Shown in pieces: positions 21,753 through 33,848 of a stretch of 64,000 bases of DNA. Each line of letters starts with the position of its first letter. The stretch's first letter is position 1. Under the pieces are notes generated by a model. The model made no database searches, had not been told where the DNA came from, and saw only the letters and a list, made by a program, of their open reading frames with translations. Source of the DNA: Bradysia coprophila (Eukaryota; Arthropoda; Insecta; Diptera; Sciaridae); assembly GCF_014529535.1 (NCBI RefSeq), contig NW_023503332.1, positions 92,222 to 156,221 of the forward strand. Reading direction: 5' to 3'. Position numbers and translations under genes: made by a program.

Positions 21753-23127
21753 ATTACAAATAGTTCCTAAATTGTCTCGAAAGTTCGTGCAGTGTTTAGT
21801 CTCATTTAATATTATGGAAGTTTTCACGACCACTACATTCAAACTGGCATTCATTCAGCTATAGTGTACATTGTCCATCTGAATGGTACTTTGAATCTGT
21901 CACAAATCATGTACTGCTCTGCTGTACAAATTCGGGACAAGTACATTTGTTAACGTAGCAGTATATTTGTTAACGTAACAGAACAGTAGTACATCTTAGC
22001 TGTACATAGTACTGTCATTACGTTCAAAATTCAGCAATTACGTACAATATACAGATATGCTGAAAACTAATGTTCAGCTGTGTAGTAAAAAGAACTGCAC
22101 GGGTACCATACCCAAATATTTTTTTTATAGGTGTACCATTTTTCACAAGATTTAATAAAATCCAATATGGCCGCCGTCAGCCATTTTGTTAGGAGACCGA
22201 AAATAGTACTGACGCTTTACATTCGTTAATACCTTTCAAACAAACAAAAAATCATGAAATTCGGTCAAAATTTACTCGAGATATTGACAAAATACTCCAC
22301 GTTCACTATACGGCCGAGTAGCCAGATAAGAGCTCACTCCAAGAGACCTAGCTCACGCTGCGGTGAACATAATCTCATAAACTTTTTTTTCCCTGCTTAG
22401 CACGGTCAATACCTATCTAATAAAGTAAAAACAGACGAAATATGTTCAAATTTGGCCGACCTACAAGCAGAAACTGCTTGCCGCCCAGTACGTGGTTCAC
22501 ACCAAGGGCTCTAACTCACGAGTCGGTCATCCGATTTCCATAAACTTTTTTTTTGTCGATTGTTATTGTAAATACCATTTATTTGACGTATCACTTACAT
22601 GTTTAGCGTTTAAATGTCCGGAGATATCTTCGAAAAACCGTAAAGCACTTATTGGGCCCCAGCTCGGGAGGGGTCGATCCGAAATCACTCATCTTCGAAC
22701 TTGGCCTCTCTTTTGACATTACCAAACAGGAAAAAAAAGAATTTTCAAAATCGGATGCGTTTTACTCAAGTTATCGTGCAGACAGACGGAATACAAAAAA
22801 GGCTCAAAGCTTTCGAAAGCTCGTTAAAAGCAGAGACACAAATCAATGCGATACGTTGTTGAAATTCCTCTTTTTCCATAAGTAAGTAGTGCTATTGGCA
22901 CATTGCGAACAGTCACTTCATAATACTTTGGCCATTCACATCACCGAATAGACCCCTAATCGGATTTCTATTAATCAAAACTTCCTTTATGGACACTCCA
23001 CATTTAAGCGTTTTGTTCGACTTTGCTGAAATACTATTTTCTTCCGAATGTGCGGATCCCAGCTACTACCTATTTTGATCCTGAGGAATGTGCTTACCGC
23101 GAACGTTGGGAAGACGAAATGATGTTT
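21753..23127. other. Dispersed-repeat stretch without genes
   Basis: 22240-22500 and 22490-22890 carry phrases such as 'tactcgagatattgacaaaa' and 'ctaactcacgagtcggtcat'. These also appear in altered form at about 43550-43760, indicating copies of one dispersed repeat family. ORFs of 74-77 codons here have no recognisable domain. Confidence 0.45.
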
Positions 23128-23334
23128 GGGTGGTCCAGAATGATAAACAATTTTGACATACACATTGATGGGTCGACTATTCATCGCGTGCGGTCATACA
23201 AGCGCCTCGGTCTGGTGCTCGATGAGAGTTTTTCCTTCAGTCATATCAAAAAGATGATAAGACCCTTTGATGTGGCGCAATGGAAGATATGTCCCACTGT
23301 CAATTATAGAGTGTTACACTGGTCCACAAATTAG
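23128..23334 (+). pseudogene. Non-LTR retrotransposon reverse-transcriptase fragment
   Basis: A short frame encodes IHIDGSTIHRVRSYKRLGLV, then LDESFSFSHIKKM. This matches the thumb-proximal signature of LINE reverse transcriptases (idG..i.rv..yKyLGv.lD..lsf..Hi). Nothing else of the element is preserved and the frame ends at TAG near 23334. The clade cannot be decided from this fragment. Confidence 0.65.
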
Positions 23335-23925
23335 TAAACTCCACTACTAAGCACAACTTTGCTGTTTCGACGAACTGAGGTATTCATTCAAGACCGACTC
23401 GACGTAACGATCTGGTGCATATTACTGCCCGCAATTGTGCTTTGACGAATGCGATTGTTGTGCTGACAATCAGCTCTAAGTGATTAAGGTCAAGGCTGAA
23501 GTTGATTGCTATGAACTCTAGTGATGATTATGGAGTTATCTCTTCTTTTGTTTTTTTTTTGTGTTAATTAGGGGAGCGGACATTTCCATTTGCATTTGTG
23601 ATTTGATTTTTGTTTTTGGGTTTCTTTCCCACTTAAATTTATGCTTATTTATCAATATTTAAGTCTTTGTATTTCACGCACCAAATGAGGAAAAATAATA
23701 AATCTAAAATTTAAAAAAAAAATACTTTTCCATTGCACGCAGAAACGGGACTACAAAGTGTATATAATCAGCAGATAATCGTAAAATGCATTTTCAGCGA
23801 AATCCCCTACCACCAGAATTTCGATTCATATTTTCAAGTAAATAGAAATTCATTCAGTGTGATTCCCCGTTAGTTGTTAAAAGTCTTTAGGGTCCACTAC
23901 TTGCACAAAATACCTCGATGCAGTG

Positions 23926-26900
23926 ATGCATTCACTATTATTGTTGTTGTTGTCTTTCGGTGTTACATATTCATATGCTGAGCTGGAGCAATCGCATTTA
24001 GAAAAGTATAAGAATGTGCAGTACATTGCATTTGAAAAAGAAAATCCTATCCAACAACAGGACATCAGAGACGTTGAATGTAGTGGCAATTTATCTACGG
24101 TCTTTATTGTTCATGGATACTTTAAGATTTCATTGAAAGAACCATTAAACACGAAAGATGACATTTTTAAGTATCGACAAGATGTTAAATGCGTAATTAT
24201 TGTTTCCTGGTTGTATTATTCCATGTATTCTGGTGAGTACAACCTTATATAATAGTAGTGATGTGCTTGCGAATATAATCATACTTAGTAAAGCACTTAG
24301 GTTTAGCGCGATACTTTTTCGACGAGTTCAATTTCCATATCATCGTTCGATGCCCTATAACTAACTCGAAATAAAAATGAAAAGTCTTTGTGTGACGTCG
24401 CTTGCAATAGTTATTCAAAAAACAGATGACAAAAAGTTTTAGTTTTGTGTGAACCGACGTCACTACTTTTCCATATTAGATTGACTTATATGTAATGGGG
24501 CAGCGCGTACAGTTAGAGGAAATGAAATTTTAGCTATTTTTTTCGTGCTTCCGAATCTTAATTTTGACGAGTTGCAAGGTTATACCCCAACCGAGATGCA
24601 GTCACATTGCTTCAAATTGCAAATAGAACCTCTGTCCTTCCAAATTTTTATTTTGCCGAGTGGAAATACCGCCCCCCACGTCGAACTATAATCTCCGTGT
24701 GTTTCAATCCCTTTTTTTTAAATTTCGTAACAGACAAGTCTGGCTTTGAAGATAAATCAACCAACTATCACATCATCGCCAAGACACATGTGCGCTATTT
24801 AGCCCAAGATGTTACCGAAAAAATGCAATATGTCCATCGTAATGGTGCTAAGAAAATTGAGTTGGTTGGTCATTCGATCGGAGCGCATGCCGTTGGACAG
24901 GCAGCAAGACATTTTAAGCAGAACACCGGACAGGAAGTTGACCGAATAATTGGTAATCTTAATGATACGAATCGATTGAAATATTTCGCTTAGTTTCACC
25001 TTTTCTTGTCCTAGCACTGGATCCAGCATCTACATATTTCAAGGACAATCCTCAGTGGAAACTAAGACCAACTGATGCGAAAAATGTAACTGTCTTTCAC
25101 ACCAACAGCGGTGGATATGGCCTTGATGAGAAAATTGGTACTACGGACATATTTGTCAATGGTGGCCAAAAGCAGCCAGAATGCAAACGTAAGCTAACGG
25201 ACAATATTTGTTCTCACAACCGTGGATGGGATGTTTTCTCGGAACATTTAAAAAATTCGACAGCAGATCGAACTAAAAGCCAACGAATTCATAGTGACCG
25301 ATTCGTACTGTGTGTAGACGTTTCAGGGAGTATGGACAAGCATAACAGATTAACACGAGCTATCAGTTCTGGCACGAAATTATTTTCTGATATGAAAGTT
25401 GGATCGTACATAGGAATCGCAGTGTTTAGCAGCGATGCCAAAATGTTGCAAGACATCATCCAGATCACTGGTGATAAGGACAGAGAAACTTTGATATCCA
25501 AATTACCGAAAAAAACAATTGGTGCAACTTCTATTGGTGCCGGTCTAAATTTATCGATGCAAATGCTGCAGAGTTTACCAGAGAGCGATCGATTTTGTTC
25601 AACCATTATTCTTCTTTCCGATGGCAAACAAAATGTTGAGCCGGGTCCAGAACAAATTTTACCTGCACTGCAGAAAGCGTGCATTGGCGTTAATTCTGTG
25701 GCTCTAGGAGCTGGCGCTTCGGCAGGTCTCGAACATTTGAGTGCCCAAACTGGCGGAAAAGTAATCCTCGCCATGGAAAGTAATGATGCCCAGCAAATTG
25801 TCGACACAGAGCGAGCCTTTCTGTTTTCATACGAAAACCAAATTGACTCTGACATTCGTCCCATTTATTTACCGACCAGACAGGTGACACTGGGTGATGG
25901 TGAAAGTGTGATCAAATTTATAATTGACAAAAACGTCGGCAAGGACACTGAGTTCACTTTCACCAGTGAAGATAGCAAACACTTTGATGTAAAGCTAATT
26001 ACACCCAACGGAGAGACCTACACATCGACCAGTCCTGAATACACTGAAAATGCCTCAAACCTGCAAAAAATGTTCAAAATTCCATTGGCAGAAACTGGAA
26101 ATTGGGGTTTGGTGGTTCGAAAAATAGCAAAGACGAGACGTTCCATACGATCCACATCGAATGCTATTGTTACTGTCAAAAGTCATAGATTAGATCACGA
26201 CCAGCCACCAATCCGTCTAGATGCATCATTGTCGAAGCGAACCCTCGAATACCCAAAATCCAATGCACAACAAGACGTCGACGATGCTCGAATTTTAATT
26301 TATGCGGAACTGCGACGTGGTCAATATCCAATTATCAATGCAAATGTGCTGGGTCATATCCAGGGTCTGAATGAAGAACCAATCACATTTCAGTTGCGCG
26401 ATGATGGATCATTCCCGGATGAATTGGCTAATGACGGTGTTTATACCGGGTCTATCATCAAATTGAAGCAAATTCAAAGGTATTCAGTCCATGTGTCAGC
26501 CACAAATCCAAACGAAACAGCCAGATTGGTTATGAGAGAAATTGACTACTTTGAACGAGAATTGATTGATTGTGACCGGATTACGTGCGAAACGGTAGGC
26601 CAATTTGAGCGAGAAGACTATGTCGGTTCGGTTAAATTGATTTCTAAAGACAATGAGGATCACATTCCACCGAATCCGGTAACAGATCTACGAGCTTCGG
26701 TTCTCAACGAAACGGAAAGAATAATCGTCTTAGAATGGACTTCTCCGGGTGATGACGCTTTCGATGTGCAGGTGAAAGGATACGATATCCGGGCAATCAG
26801 CGGCAAATACTTTGAAAATGCTTTCATCTTCAATGACAGTCACGTTGTTGAAGCATCGCATTTTGATCGAAAAGAGAAATATTTACTGCGCGTACCTCAG

Positions 26901-27125
26901 CCGATGTGGAAATATGACAAGAAATTCGATGAGCCGGGATTTTTCTTGGAAATTACGTTTGCAGTAAAGGCAATTGGTGCCAACGGTGAAATGGCTCCAA
27001 GTTCAAATCTGGCATCGGTTGTACTAAAAGATAAACCGGTTGTACTAATCAACGCACATAAGCTGTGCAAAACGGTACGTAGAACTATTGCTCGTGTTGG
27101 TGTCGTCACGGTTACACGCTGTTGA
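23926..27125 (+). CDS. Secreted lipase-CLCA chimeric protein
   Basis: Exons are 23926-24232, 24734-24952 and 25015-27125. Both introns are GT-AG in phase 1, and the product is 878 aa. A signal peptide (MHSLLLLLLSFGVTYSYA) opens the protein. Residues about 50-255 form a pancreatic-type lipase domain: STVFIVHGY, nucleophile motif GHSIGAH (Ser150), LDPA (Asp178), CSHNR (His243). The triad is complete. Without any intron, exon 3 continues into a von Willebrand A domain with an intact metal site (D277-V-S279-G-S281, GATS, LLSDG). A CLCA beta-sandwich follows (about 600-690, NDGVYTG), then an FnIII module (about 728-840). Normal CLCA proteins carry a zinc-metalloprotease domain where the lipase sits here. 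The ATG at 23926 is used; an in-frame GTG precedes it. The last residues after a GTACGT (about 27076) may be intron read-through, so the C-terminus is uncertain. No membrane helix is seen. Confidence 0.82.
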
Positions 27126-27238
27126 CGCTGGATAAATGGAAGAAAGTAAAATGACAAAATTGTGTTGAAATTAGTTTTATTTTCGTATCTTGGTCCCAAC
27201 GGATGTATCGAGGGATTTCATTTGTTTGTGGATGCTTT

Positions 27239-30162
27239 CTATGGTATAAACGAGTAGCTAATGTTGTAGATGCATGGCGACCAAAATTCCGATACACTCC
27301 TCACATTGAACAAATTAAAATATGTCGAAGCTACCGTCGCTAATACTCCGAAAATAATTACAGCAACTGAAAGGACATAGTCGCTGTACAATAAATAGAA
27401 CAATTTACAAATCGTCGTCCCGAATTTTGCACAACATTTGCTGGGTACCGGAATTTTTTGCGCCTTAAACGTCCCGTACCGTCTCTGTCTCAAAGTGTAA
27501 TCTTCTTCACTATCGTCATCCAATGCAGACGTTCTCGCTATGATGCCTTTGATCAGTTCATTGTCGTAGGATTGTTCCATTTTCAGAATTTTTGTGTAGA
27601 GCAACGGTGGCAGTATGAACATTAACGGACCGGTAAGTGTGCCTAGAAGTTCGGTTTTATGTCTATGAAATAACAGTCGGAAAGAACCCATTTTATTCTA
27701 TTATTGCCTCCAATAATTCCCATGACAAGGTCAAATTTCGGTACCAGTTCACCCAACAATACGGCGAGACCCAGAAGGAGTGACCGAACCAAACATCGTT
27801 TCAGGCTGAATTCTAAAAGAAAAGGAAGTGCGAGAGTAATCCATTAAGAACGGATCAGGCATGAGCGCCGACGGAGAAACCTCGGCGGCGGCTAGCCGAA
27901 AAAAATTTCTCGGCGGCGGCGAAAAAGTCAGCTTGAGCCGGCTTAAAACGGCTCGGCTGGAGGTTCCTTTTAACTTTTTTTCAAAATAAAAACGTTTAGA
28001 TAAATTCATGGAAAATGAACTAGTAAGCATGAAAATGAAATTGTACGGAACGCGAAAATGTAGGTAGATTAGGTTGTTCAAAGTGCAAGTGGAACTGGTC
28101 TTGTTACAAGCAAGTCTCTAAGTCTAAGGTTCACTAACACGTCAAGTTTTATTGCCTCAAAACTTGAACTAAATGGAAAATCATGCTCCGGTACACTCAT
28201 TTAACTCATTAAGAAAATGGTTTTCGAGAAGAAATCGAAAGCTCACGAAAATCAAGTAAAAATTGAAAAGAAAAAAAATCGAGAAAATTAGCAAAGATCG
28301 ATAAAGTTTTCTCAAATTTGTGAATTAATTGATTGTGCGCCTTCGGCTCGTTCCGCAAAGGTCATACTTGCCAAAACAACAAACTTAGAAGCGAGGACGT
28401 AATATACCATTCTGGAAAATTCATGAAAATTCAAGAAAATTTTCTAAATTTTCTTAATTTTGAAAAAAAAATAATCAAAATGTACTTGAGCTGCTTAGGA
28501 TCAACAGGAATCTCGGTTTTCAAAATTATTTCACCCATTCACCTTTCGAAATCTTTATTTCATTTTCCAGCCGTTTCAAGCCGGCTTGAGCCGTGTTTTT
28601 GGCACCGGCTCGGCTGCGGCGCGGCTTGCTCAAATGGCCGGCGGCGGCTTATTTTCGGCGGCGCTTATGCCTGGAACGGATGATGACCGGGAAACATTTC
28701 TTACTTTTGGGAATTTTCAGCTGTTCTTCGATATGTTGAAACAAAGGCGATGTTCCAACGGCACTCGATAAGCACAGTTGCAGAGTGACCAGCATGATTG
28801 CGAAATATAAAACGTTGCTCTTCGGTAATATTTCCAGAACATTTGACGAAATCGATGCTCCATATCGGTACCCAGCCACTACCGTGGTAGTCACGGCCAT
28901 AAAGGACGTTACTAGAATTTTAGATAAAGCAAATCTTAACTTTCGAATCACACAAACAGCAAAACGCTACACCCAACTAATTATGCCAAGGCAAACGGCC
29001 GATCCAATTTTGTGTTTTTGTTGCATATCCACTTGAATGGTCATCAGCATCGGATGTATGTCAAATTGAAAGATTATCATTCCGTATGTTTGTAATAAAT
29101 TTTCGATCGACGGTGCACCCAATTCGATTCCCTTGAATCGATATTCCGTACCGTCCAAAATGATGGCAGCCCAAATGAGCAGCGCAACCGCTGAACACGT
29201 GAATACTGATACACTTGCTAATGCTCTGAAATCGTTAGGACATGTTACGGAAAACTTCACTCACTCACATTTCACTTGTCCTACTTCATATTCTTTGGTG
29301 AGCCAAGCCACATAATCGGACACATGAACAGACCAATCAGTACGAGCCAATAACAAAATGAGAAATAAAAGTTTCCGTTGCTTATTCGGTTCCCAAGCAG
29401 TTGAAGATTTTGTGCAGCTGCGAAACGAATTTCAAAATTCACACTTATAGATCCTGTGGCTTGACCGAAATGCGACTTCAACGTTACCGACTAATAAATT
29501 CGGAACGCCTCCTCCAAACACTGTCATATCCAGCAATATTGTAACGAAATTCCTCATACATTTTCCGTAAACAAGCTCGGCTACTGCAGCATACGGATAA
29601 CGATTTTTGTTGATGATCGTCGGATTGAGTTTTTCAGCAATGATCCAGCAGCGTCCCAATATCACCGCCGTATACACTTGAATGGTGATGACGAAAAACA
29701 GTAAAGGAATTCCATAGTATCCTTTGGAGAAAGTAAACAACAGTCATTTACATAACTAGAGATATAAATCGAATCCGTTTTCGTGTTATTTTTATGATTT
29801 GAGGCGAAGCCGAGTTCGGTAAATCAATTTTACTGCTGACGGGCAACGAAAGAAGTGCTTGAATTGTTAGGAAAAGTACTGCATTTGTCTCATATGCAGC
29901 ATGCAATCGTCTTTTCCTTTCGTGGTTTTATTTTCGTCAAAAATACATAAAAATTACCGCAATTTATAAGCGCAGCTGGTAGTGCGATAATGGGAAAAAC
30001 ACCGAATAAGTCAACAACACATAACGTCCCGAAGCACACTGATAATCCTTTGATTTCTTTGGTACCTCGAATTGCTATTCGAAATGTTTGTCTCGGATTT
30101 TGAAAACGAAATTGCTGACGACGATAAAATTCGGCAATTCTTCTTTTAACACTGCCGGCCAT
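27239..30162 (-). CDS. SLC36/PAT-like amino-acid transporter (seven exons)
   Basis: Exons on the - strand, in order: 30162-29958, 29721-29488, 29417-29285, 29225-28978, 28911-28705, 27812-27708, 27642-27239. All phases join and give 511 aa, close to the usual family length. Many hydrophobic segments are visible. Typical phrases are IIALPAALINCGYYGIPL (first exon joint), YTAVILGRCWIIAE, AAQNLQLLG and FDLVMGIIGGTLTGP (exon 6/7 joint). An acidic loop (DDDSEEDY) precedes the final helix. The family moves amino acids with protons across plasma or lysosomal membranes; the substrate here is unknown. Oddities: exon 6 appears to use a GC donor (GGAG|GC), and the intron before exon 6 holds an 818-bp MITE. 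The ATG at 30162 is the first in frame before the conserved region. The gene converges with the lipase-CLCA gene, 113 bp away. Confidence 0.85.
27856..28673. mobile_element. 818-bp GC-rich hAT MITE in transporter intron
   Basis: The ends CAGGCATGAGCGCCG and CGGCGCTTATGCCTG are inverted repeats, bounded by an exact 8-bp duplication GAACGGAT (27848-27855 and 28674-28681). CGGCGGCGG and GGCTCGGCTG-like blocks near each end make it strikingly GC-rich beside its host. No coding capacity. It lies within the intron 27813-28704; removing it and one duplication leaves an intron of about 66 bp, like its neighbours. Confidence 0.9.
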
Positions 30163-31119
30163 TGTGTACAATGATCCGGTGATGTGTAGTCTTAACTTTG
30201 GGATCGATATATTCTACACACTTTCATAACAAAAGGCTTGGTACGACTGCATTACGTTCCTAGCAATACAGTTGAAAAACGAATCGGACAAACATCTACT
30301 GAAGGTATACAAAACTACATTTTTCTTAGTCGAATACGTATAACTACACAAGTCTCTAAGCAATGAAATTGCTAAATCAGAAATGTTGTGTTGCATTGTT
30401 CAATGCGTTGTTGTCCTCAGATGATGCCGTACAAGTTTTTCGAAACGAAAGAGATATCATTTTCACAACAGCGAATGTATCAAATATCTTCGGTGTTTAC
30501 TCTGCATATATAACCCCACGATAAACTAATCTTCGATTGAACATTGTGATTTCATATTCAATCAAAAAACGATACGAAAATATTATGCCGAGTATTCTCT
30601 GTGGAGGTTGTACGCATTTTTGAATTGTATTTGATGACAAAAGCACAATCGATTGCACAATCGATTAATATCGGAATTCTGAGTCCTTCACCTATTGTGA
30701 AAGTTTCCTGTACAGAGATAATTCAACGAGTTTAAAATTGGCTTGAATTGAATTCGAACAGATCTTCCCCATTCAAAAATTTTCATAGAGACGGATCCAT
30801 AAGGTGGGAAACCAGGCGCATCAGTTGAATCCAATCATATCCTTTATTAAAACTTTATTTTGATTGATGGACACCGTAAGTAATAACTGCACTACAATTG
30901 CTCATCGACAGGTGCGAAAGTGCCTAGAATCAACCGTGCACAATTTTGTCTCAAGACATGAAAAGAAAATCATAAAACCGATTCAGCTGATCAATTTTGA
31001 ATAAGTGCATGGGTAACGAGCAATTATTAAGAGTAAGTCGAGTAAGTAAAATAATGGTCGAGCAAGTTAATAAGAAAATTATCGAAAAATTAATTAACAA
31101 TTTTTTCAATTTTGTTGTC
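30163..31119. other. Upstream region of the transporter, no gene seen
   Basis: About 950 bp of AT-rich sequence that would include the transporter's promoter and 5' UTR. Short ORFs have no recognisable domain and no repeat structure is obvious. Confidence 0.45.
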
Positions 31120-31236
31120 GGAGACGACACTTGCCCAACAAGAACCTCAAGAACCCCAGGGACGTATTTATGGAGGATATCAAGTAGATATTCGAAACGC
31201 ACTATTTAATGGTGTACATCATGTCCGGAGCGATAG
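31120..31236 (+). pseudogene. Possible trypsin-like protease N-terminal fragment
   Basis: One frame gives QGRIYGGYQVDIRNALFNG followed by a stop near 31258. R-I-x-G-G followed by V-x-I resembles the activation site of trypsin-like proteases (usually R|IVGG). No signal peptide, His, Asp or Ser box is attached in frame. It may be a displaced 5' part of the decayed protease at 32826-33576, separated by later insertions. Confidence 0.3.
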
Positions 31237-32084
31237 CGGAGGACTTGACGCAGTCTAACTTCCAAAAAAAGAACGAAGAAAATTTTTTGAGACGCGGCAA
31301 CTATATATAGCCGAACATTTCAGTTTCTACCCTTTGGTTTATATCACCACAAAACATATTCTATCATATTCTCGCTTCAAATACGAGCAAAACGAGCTAT
31401 CACTCGACTATGTAGGTTTAAAATTGCCGGAGATACATCGTTTTGAAATTGGCACTTTTCATAGAAAATACACCAAATTGACTTTTTCCAAACAATCAAA
31501 ATCTTTCAACTTACTCTGTATGTTTCTATCTATCTGTCTATCTATCTATCGACGGTCGATCTCGGAAACCAGTCAGCCAATCTCCAAGAAATTTTGCAGG
31601 AGTCTCAGGGTCGGCATAAAAATGAATATGTGATACGCCATTACCTCAGGAAAAACCAGAATTTTGTTTTATTGACCTCGAAGTGGTTTCTGAGTGTGGT
31701 TTTCGAGGGTCGGGAACGCGTTTTCGGCTGTAGCTTAGCTGTATTGAAACCTACAGAGGCGTGCGACCCATCAAATGAAAGGTATTCGTAACACGATTCG
31801 AACAAAAAAATAATTAAAAAAATCGGGGCAGATTCGTTTGAGCTAGAGTGATTAGAGTGACCAAATTTTGAGCTACTCAAGCGTAGGATGAAAGGACTAA
31901 TATTTTTGCGATTATGAGAGATAGAGAGTTACTTTCTTCGGCAAAGTCTCAGAGTTTTACGAGTAGAACAGAGGGGCATATGTGAAAAATGTCGAAAGTT
32001 GGAAATGGGTGGGTCAATTGGGGTTTTGGAGATATTTCTTGAATGGTGGCAGATAGAGAATTACTTTCTTCGTCAAATTTTCGA
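31237..32084. repeat. Dispersed-repeat stretch
   Basis: It contains a (TCTA)n run at about 31530-31550 and phrases such as 'tctcggaaaccagtcagcca' and 'tttcgagggtcgggaacgcg' typical of an old interspersed repeat. 31920-31940 and 32045-32075 share the motif 'gatagagaattactttcttcgt' in altered form. No gene recognised. Confidence 0.4.
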
Positions 32085-32280
32085 ATTTCGTCCGATTTTC
32101 GTCAAATTTTCGATTTTCGTCAAATTTTCGATTTTCGTCAAATTTTCGATTTTCGTCAAATTTTCGATTTTCGTCAAATTTTCGATTTTCGTCAAATTTT
32201 CGAATTTCGTCAAATTTTCGATTTTCGTCAAATTTTCGAATTTGGTCAGATTTTCAAATTTCGCCAAATTTCCGAATTTC
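32085..32280. repeat. 18-bp tandem repeat
   Basis: About ten copies of an 18-bp unit, TTTTCGTCAAATTTTCGA, with substitutions toward the right end. Because 18 is a multiple of three, all long ORFs here (IFVKFS repeats on +, ENLTKI repeats on -) are artefacts. Confidence 0.9.
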
Positions 32281-32335
32281 TGTTATAAACTGTTATAAAA
32301 AGCAGTGTTGACTACACTTCTAAAACGACTGATAT

Positions 32336-32821
32336 CCCAACAAAAATCTCTTCGAGAAAAGTGTGACGCAGTCTTTGAAGTACAATTTCTAAAATGAATG
32401 ATATCGCTAGAGTTGACGCTTTCAGCTTCGTTACGCAAAAATTAAATTTTACACCCAATTTTAGTTCAAACAAGCTGGCTTAGTTTTTCTCATCATCTGC
32501 CAAATAATTTTTACCAAAAAAAAAATTTGGCTGGAAACAACCAAAATTTTACCAAAAAAATCTGCGTCGCAAAGTGGCAAATGTTCAGGAACAGACTAGC
32601 AAGAAAATTTATCCGCAACATGTGACGCAGATTTTTTTGGTAAAATTTTAGTTGTTTCCAGTCAAATTTTTTTTTTTGGTAAAAATTATTTGAACTAATT
32701 GGGTGTAAAATTTAATTTTTGCGTAACGAAGCTGAAAGCGTCAACTCTAGCGATATCATTTATTTTAGAAATTGTACTTCAAAGACTGCGTCACACTTTT
32801 CTCGAAGAGATTTTTGTTGGG
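32336..32821. mobile_element. 486-bp foldback element
   Basis: CCCAACAAAAATCTCTTCGA at the left is mirrored exactly at the right (TCGAAGAGATTTTTGTTGGG). Pairing continues inward through GTGACGCAGTC, GATATCGCTAGAG and TTTTACCAAAAAAATCTGCG, around a short unpaired centre near 32575-32605. It abuts the decayed protease at 32826. A related but distinct foldback lies at 33849-34624. Confidence 0.8.
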
Positions 32822-32825
32822 ATTG

Positions 32826-33576
32826 TTATTATTCATAAAGAACCGACTCCGGGTCAAGCCCTTCAGGCCGAAGGATGTTGTGGCTCAATTTTAAAGACAA
32901 ACCTAATTCTAACAGCTGGACACTGTCAGTTGTAACCACTTTGGAAGCTTTGGAATTTATTTTTTCCTCTCTTCATTTGTTTGATTTTAATTTCAAAGGT
33001 ATCAAAAATGACACAACTGGTGAGGAATATGGACCTGATCGTTATCTAATCTACGTGAGATCCAATATGAAACAAGGCTGAGAAGTACATAATGTTAAAA
33101 CAGTTCACCTTCATCCTAAATATTGAATTAGAAGATCATATCGAACTCAATCGTAAAACGGGACTTCTGCCCCTTGCTATGGAAAGCGATGAAATTGGAG
33201 CTAATGTGTCCGTTGCAGGATAGGGTTCGGATCCAGCCAATCTAAGTGAAAACCGCTTGCAAGAAGTTCATTTGAAAGTCGTAACGATGAAAAAATGTAT
33301 GGAACCGCTCGGAATTACTGACGGAAAACTTAAAGACTATGAGAAACACATCGTTTGTGCAGGAGCTAAACACAAGCCACGGTGACTCAGGTGAGCTTAG
33401 TTGTATTGTTATAAAAACCGGGGATACATTTATTGCATTTTTCTTATTCATGAGGGCCTATCATTGATGCGTCTACAAAGCGACAAGTTGGAATTGTATC
33501 TTCTGGTTCTTTGGACTGTACCAACTCCTTGCCTAGATTTTACACTAAAATTACAGACAACTTGGACTTCATTTAA
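32826..33576 (+). pseudogene. Decayed trypsin-like serine protease
   Basis: In shifting frames the + strand gives a His box (CCGSILKTNLILTAGHC), then NVSVAG-stop-GSDP (the usual GWG region). Next come VHLKVVTMKKC, HIVCAGAKHKP and GDSG. A GT-AG-bounded gap follows, then GPIIDASTKRQVGIVSSGS and PRFYTKITDNLDFI with a stop at 33574. The order matches chymotrypsin-family enzymes. In-frame stops (near 33080, 33125 and 33222) and frame changes mean it is not translatable. The catalytic Asp segment (D-I-A-L) is not clearly preserved. Insect genomes carry large families of such digestive or immune proteases. Confidence 0.8.
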
Positions 33577-33848
33577 AGCTGATGGGTGCAGCAGCGATGT
33601 CAGTAATTTGGAATGATATCCTTTTTTAAAGGCAACAAGCTAGGGCATCATCGATAAAGTATGTCATTGTATGCCGAAAGCACCCTAAAACTTTGTAGAA
33701 CCACACAATTTAATCCATTTATTTCAGCACTTTTAATCAATAAATTTTTATTTTGCAACCGTATTAACCGCGTCTTACGAAGTCCTTTATTCAAAGTTAG
33801 CAACTGCAGCTTCCAACGAGCTTTTTTTCACGTTTATAAAGAAAAATC

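Noticed and set aside
22492..22885. Overlapping 74- and 77-codon ORFs as a possible small gene
   Set aside because: No domain, and the underlying sequence belongs to a dispersed repeat also seen near 43550-43760.
25289..25864. 191-codon - strand ORF
   Set aside because: Antisense shadow of the CLCA vWA-domain exon.
32043..32298. ORFs of FVKFSI or ENLTKI hexamer repeats on both strands
   Set aside because: Consequence of the 18-bp tandem repeat; open on + and - alike.
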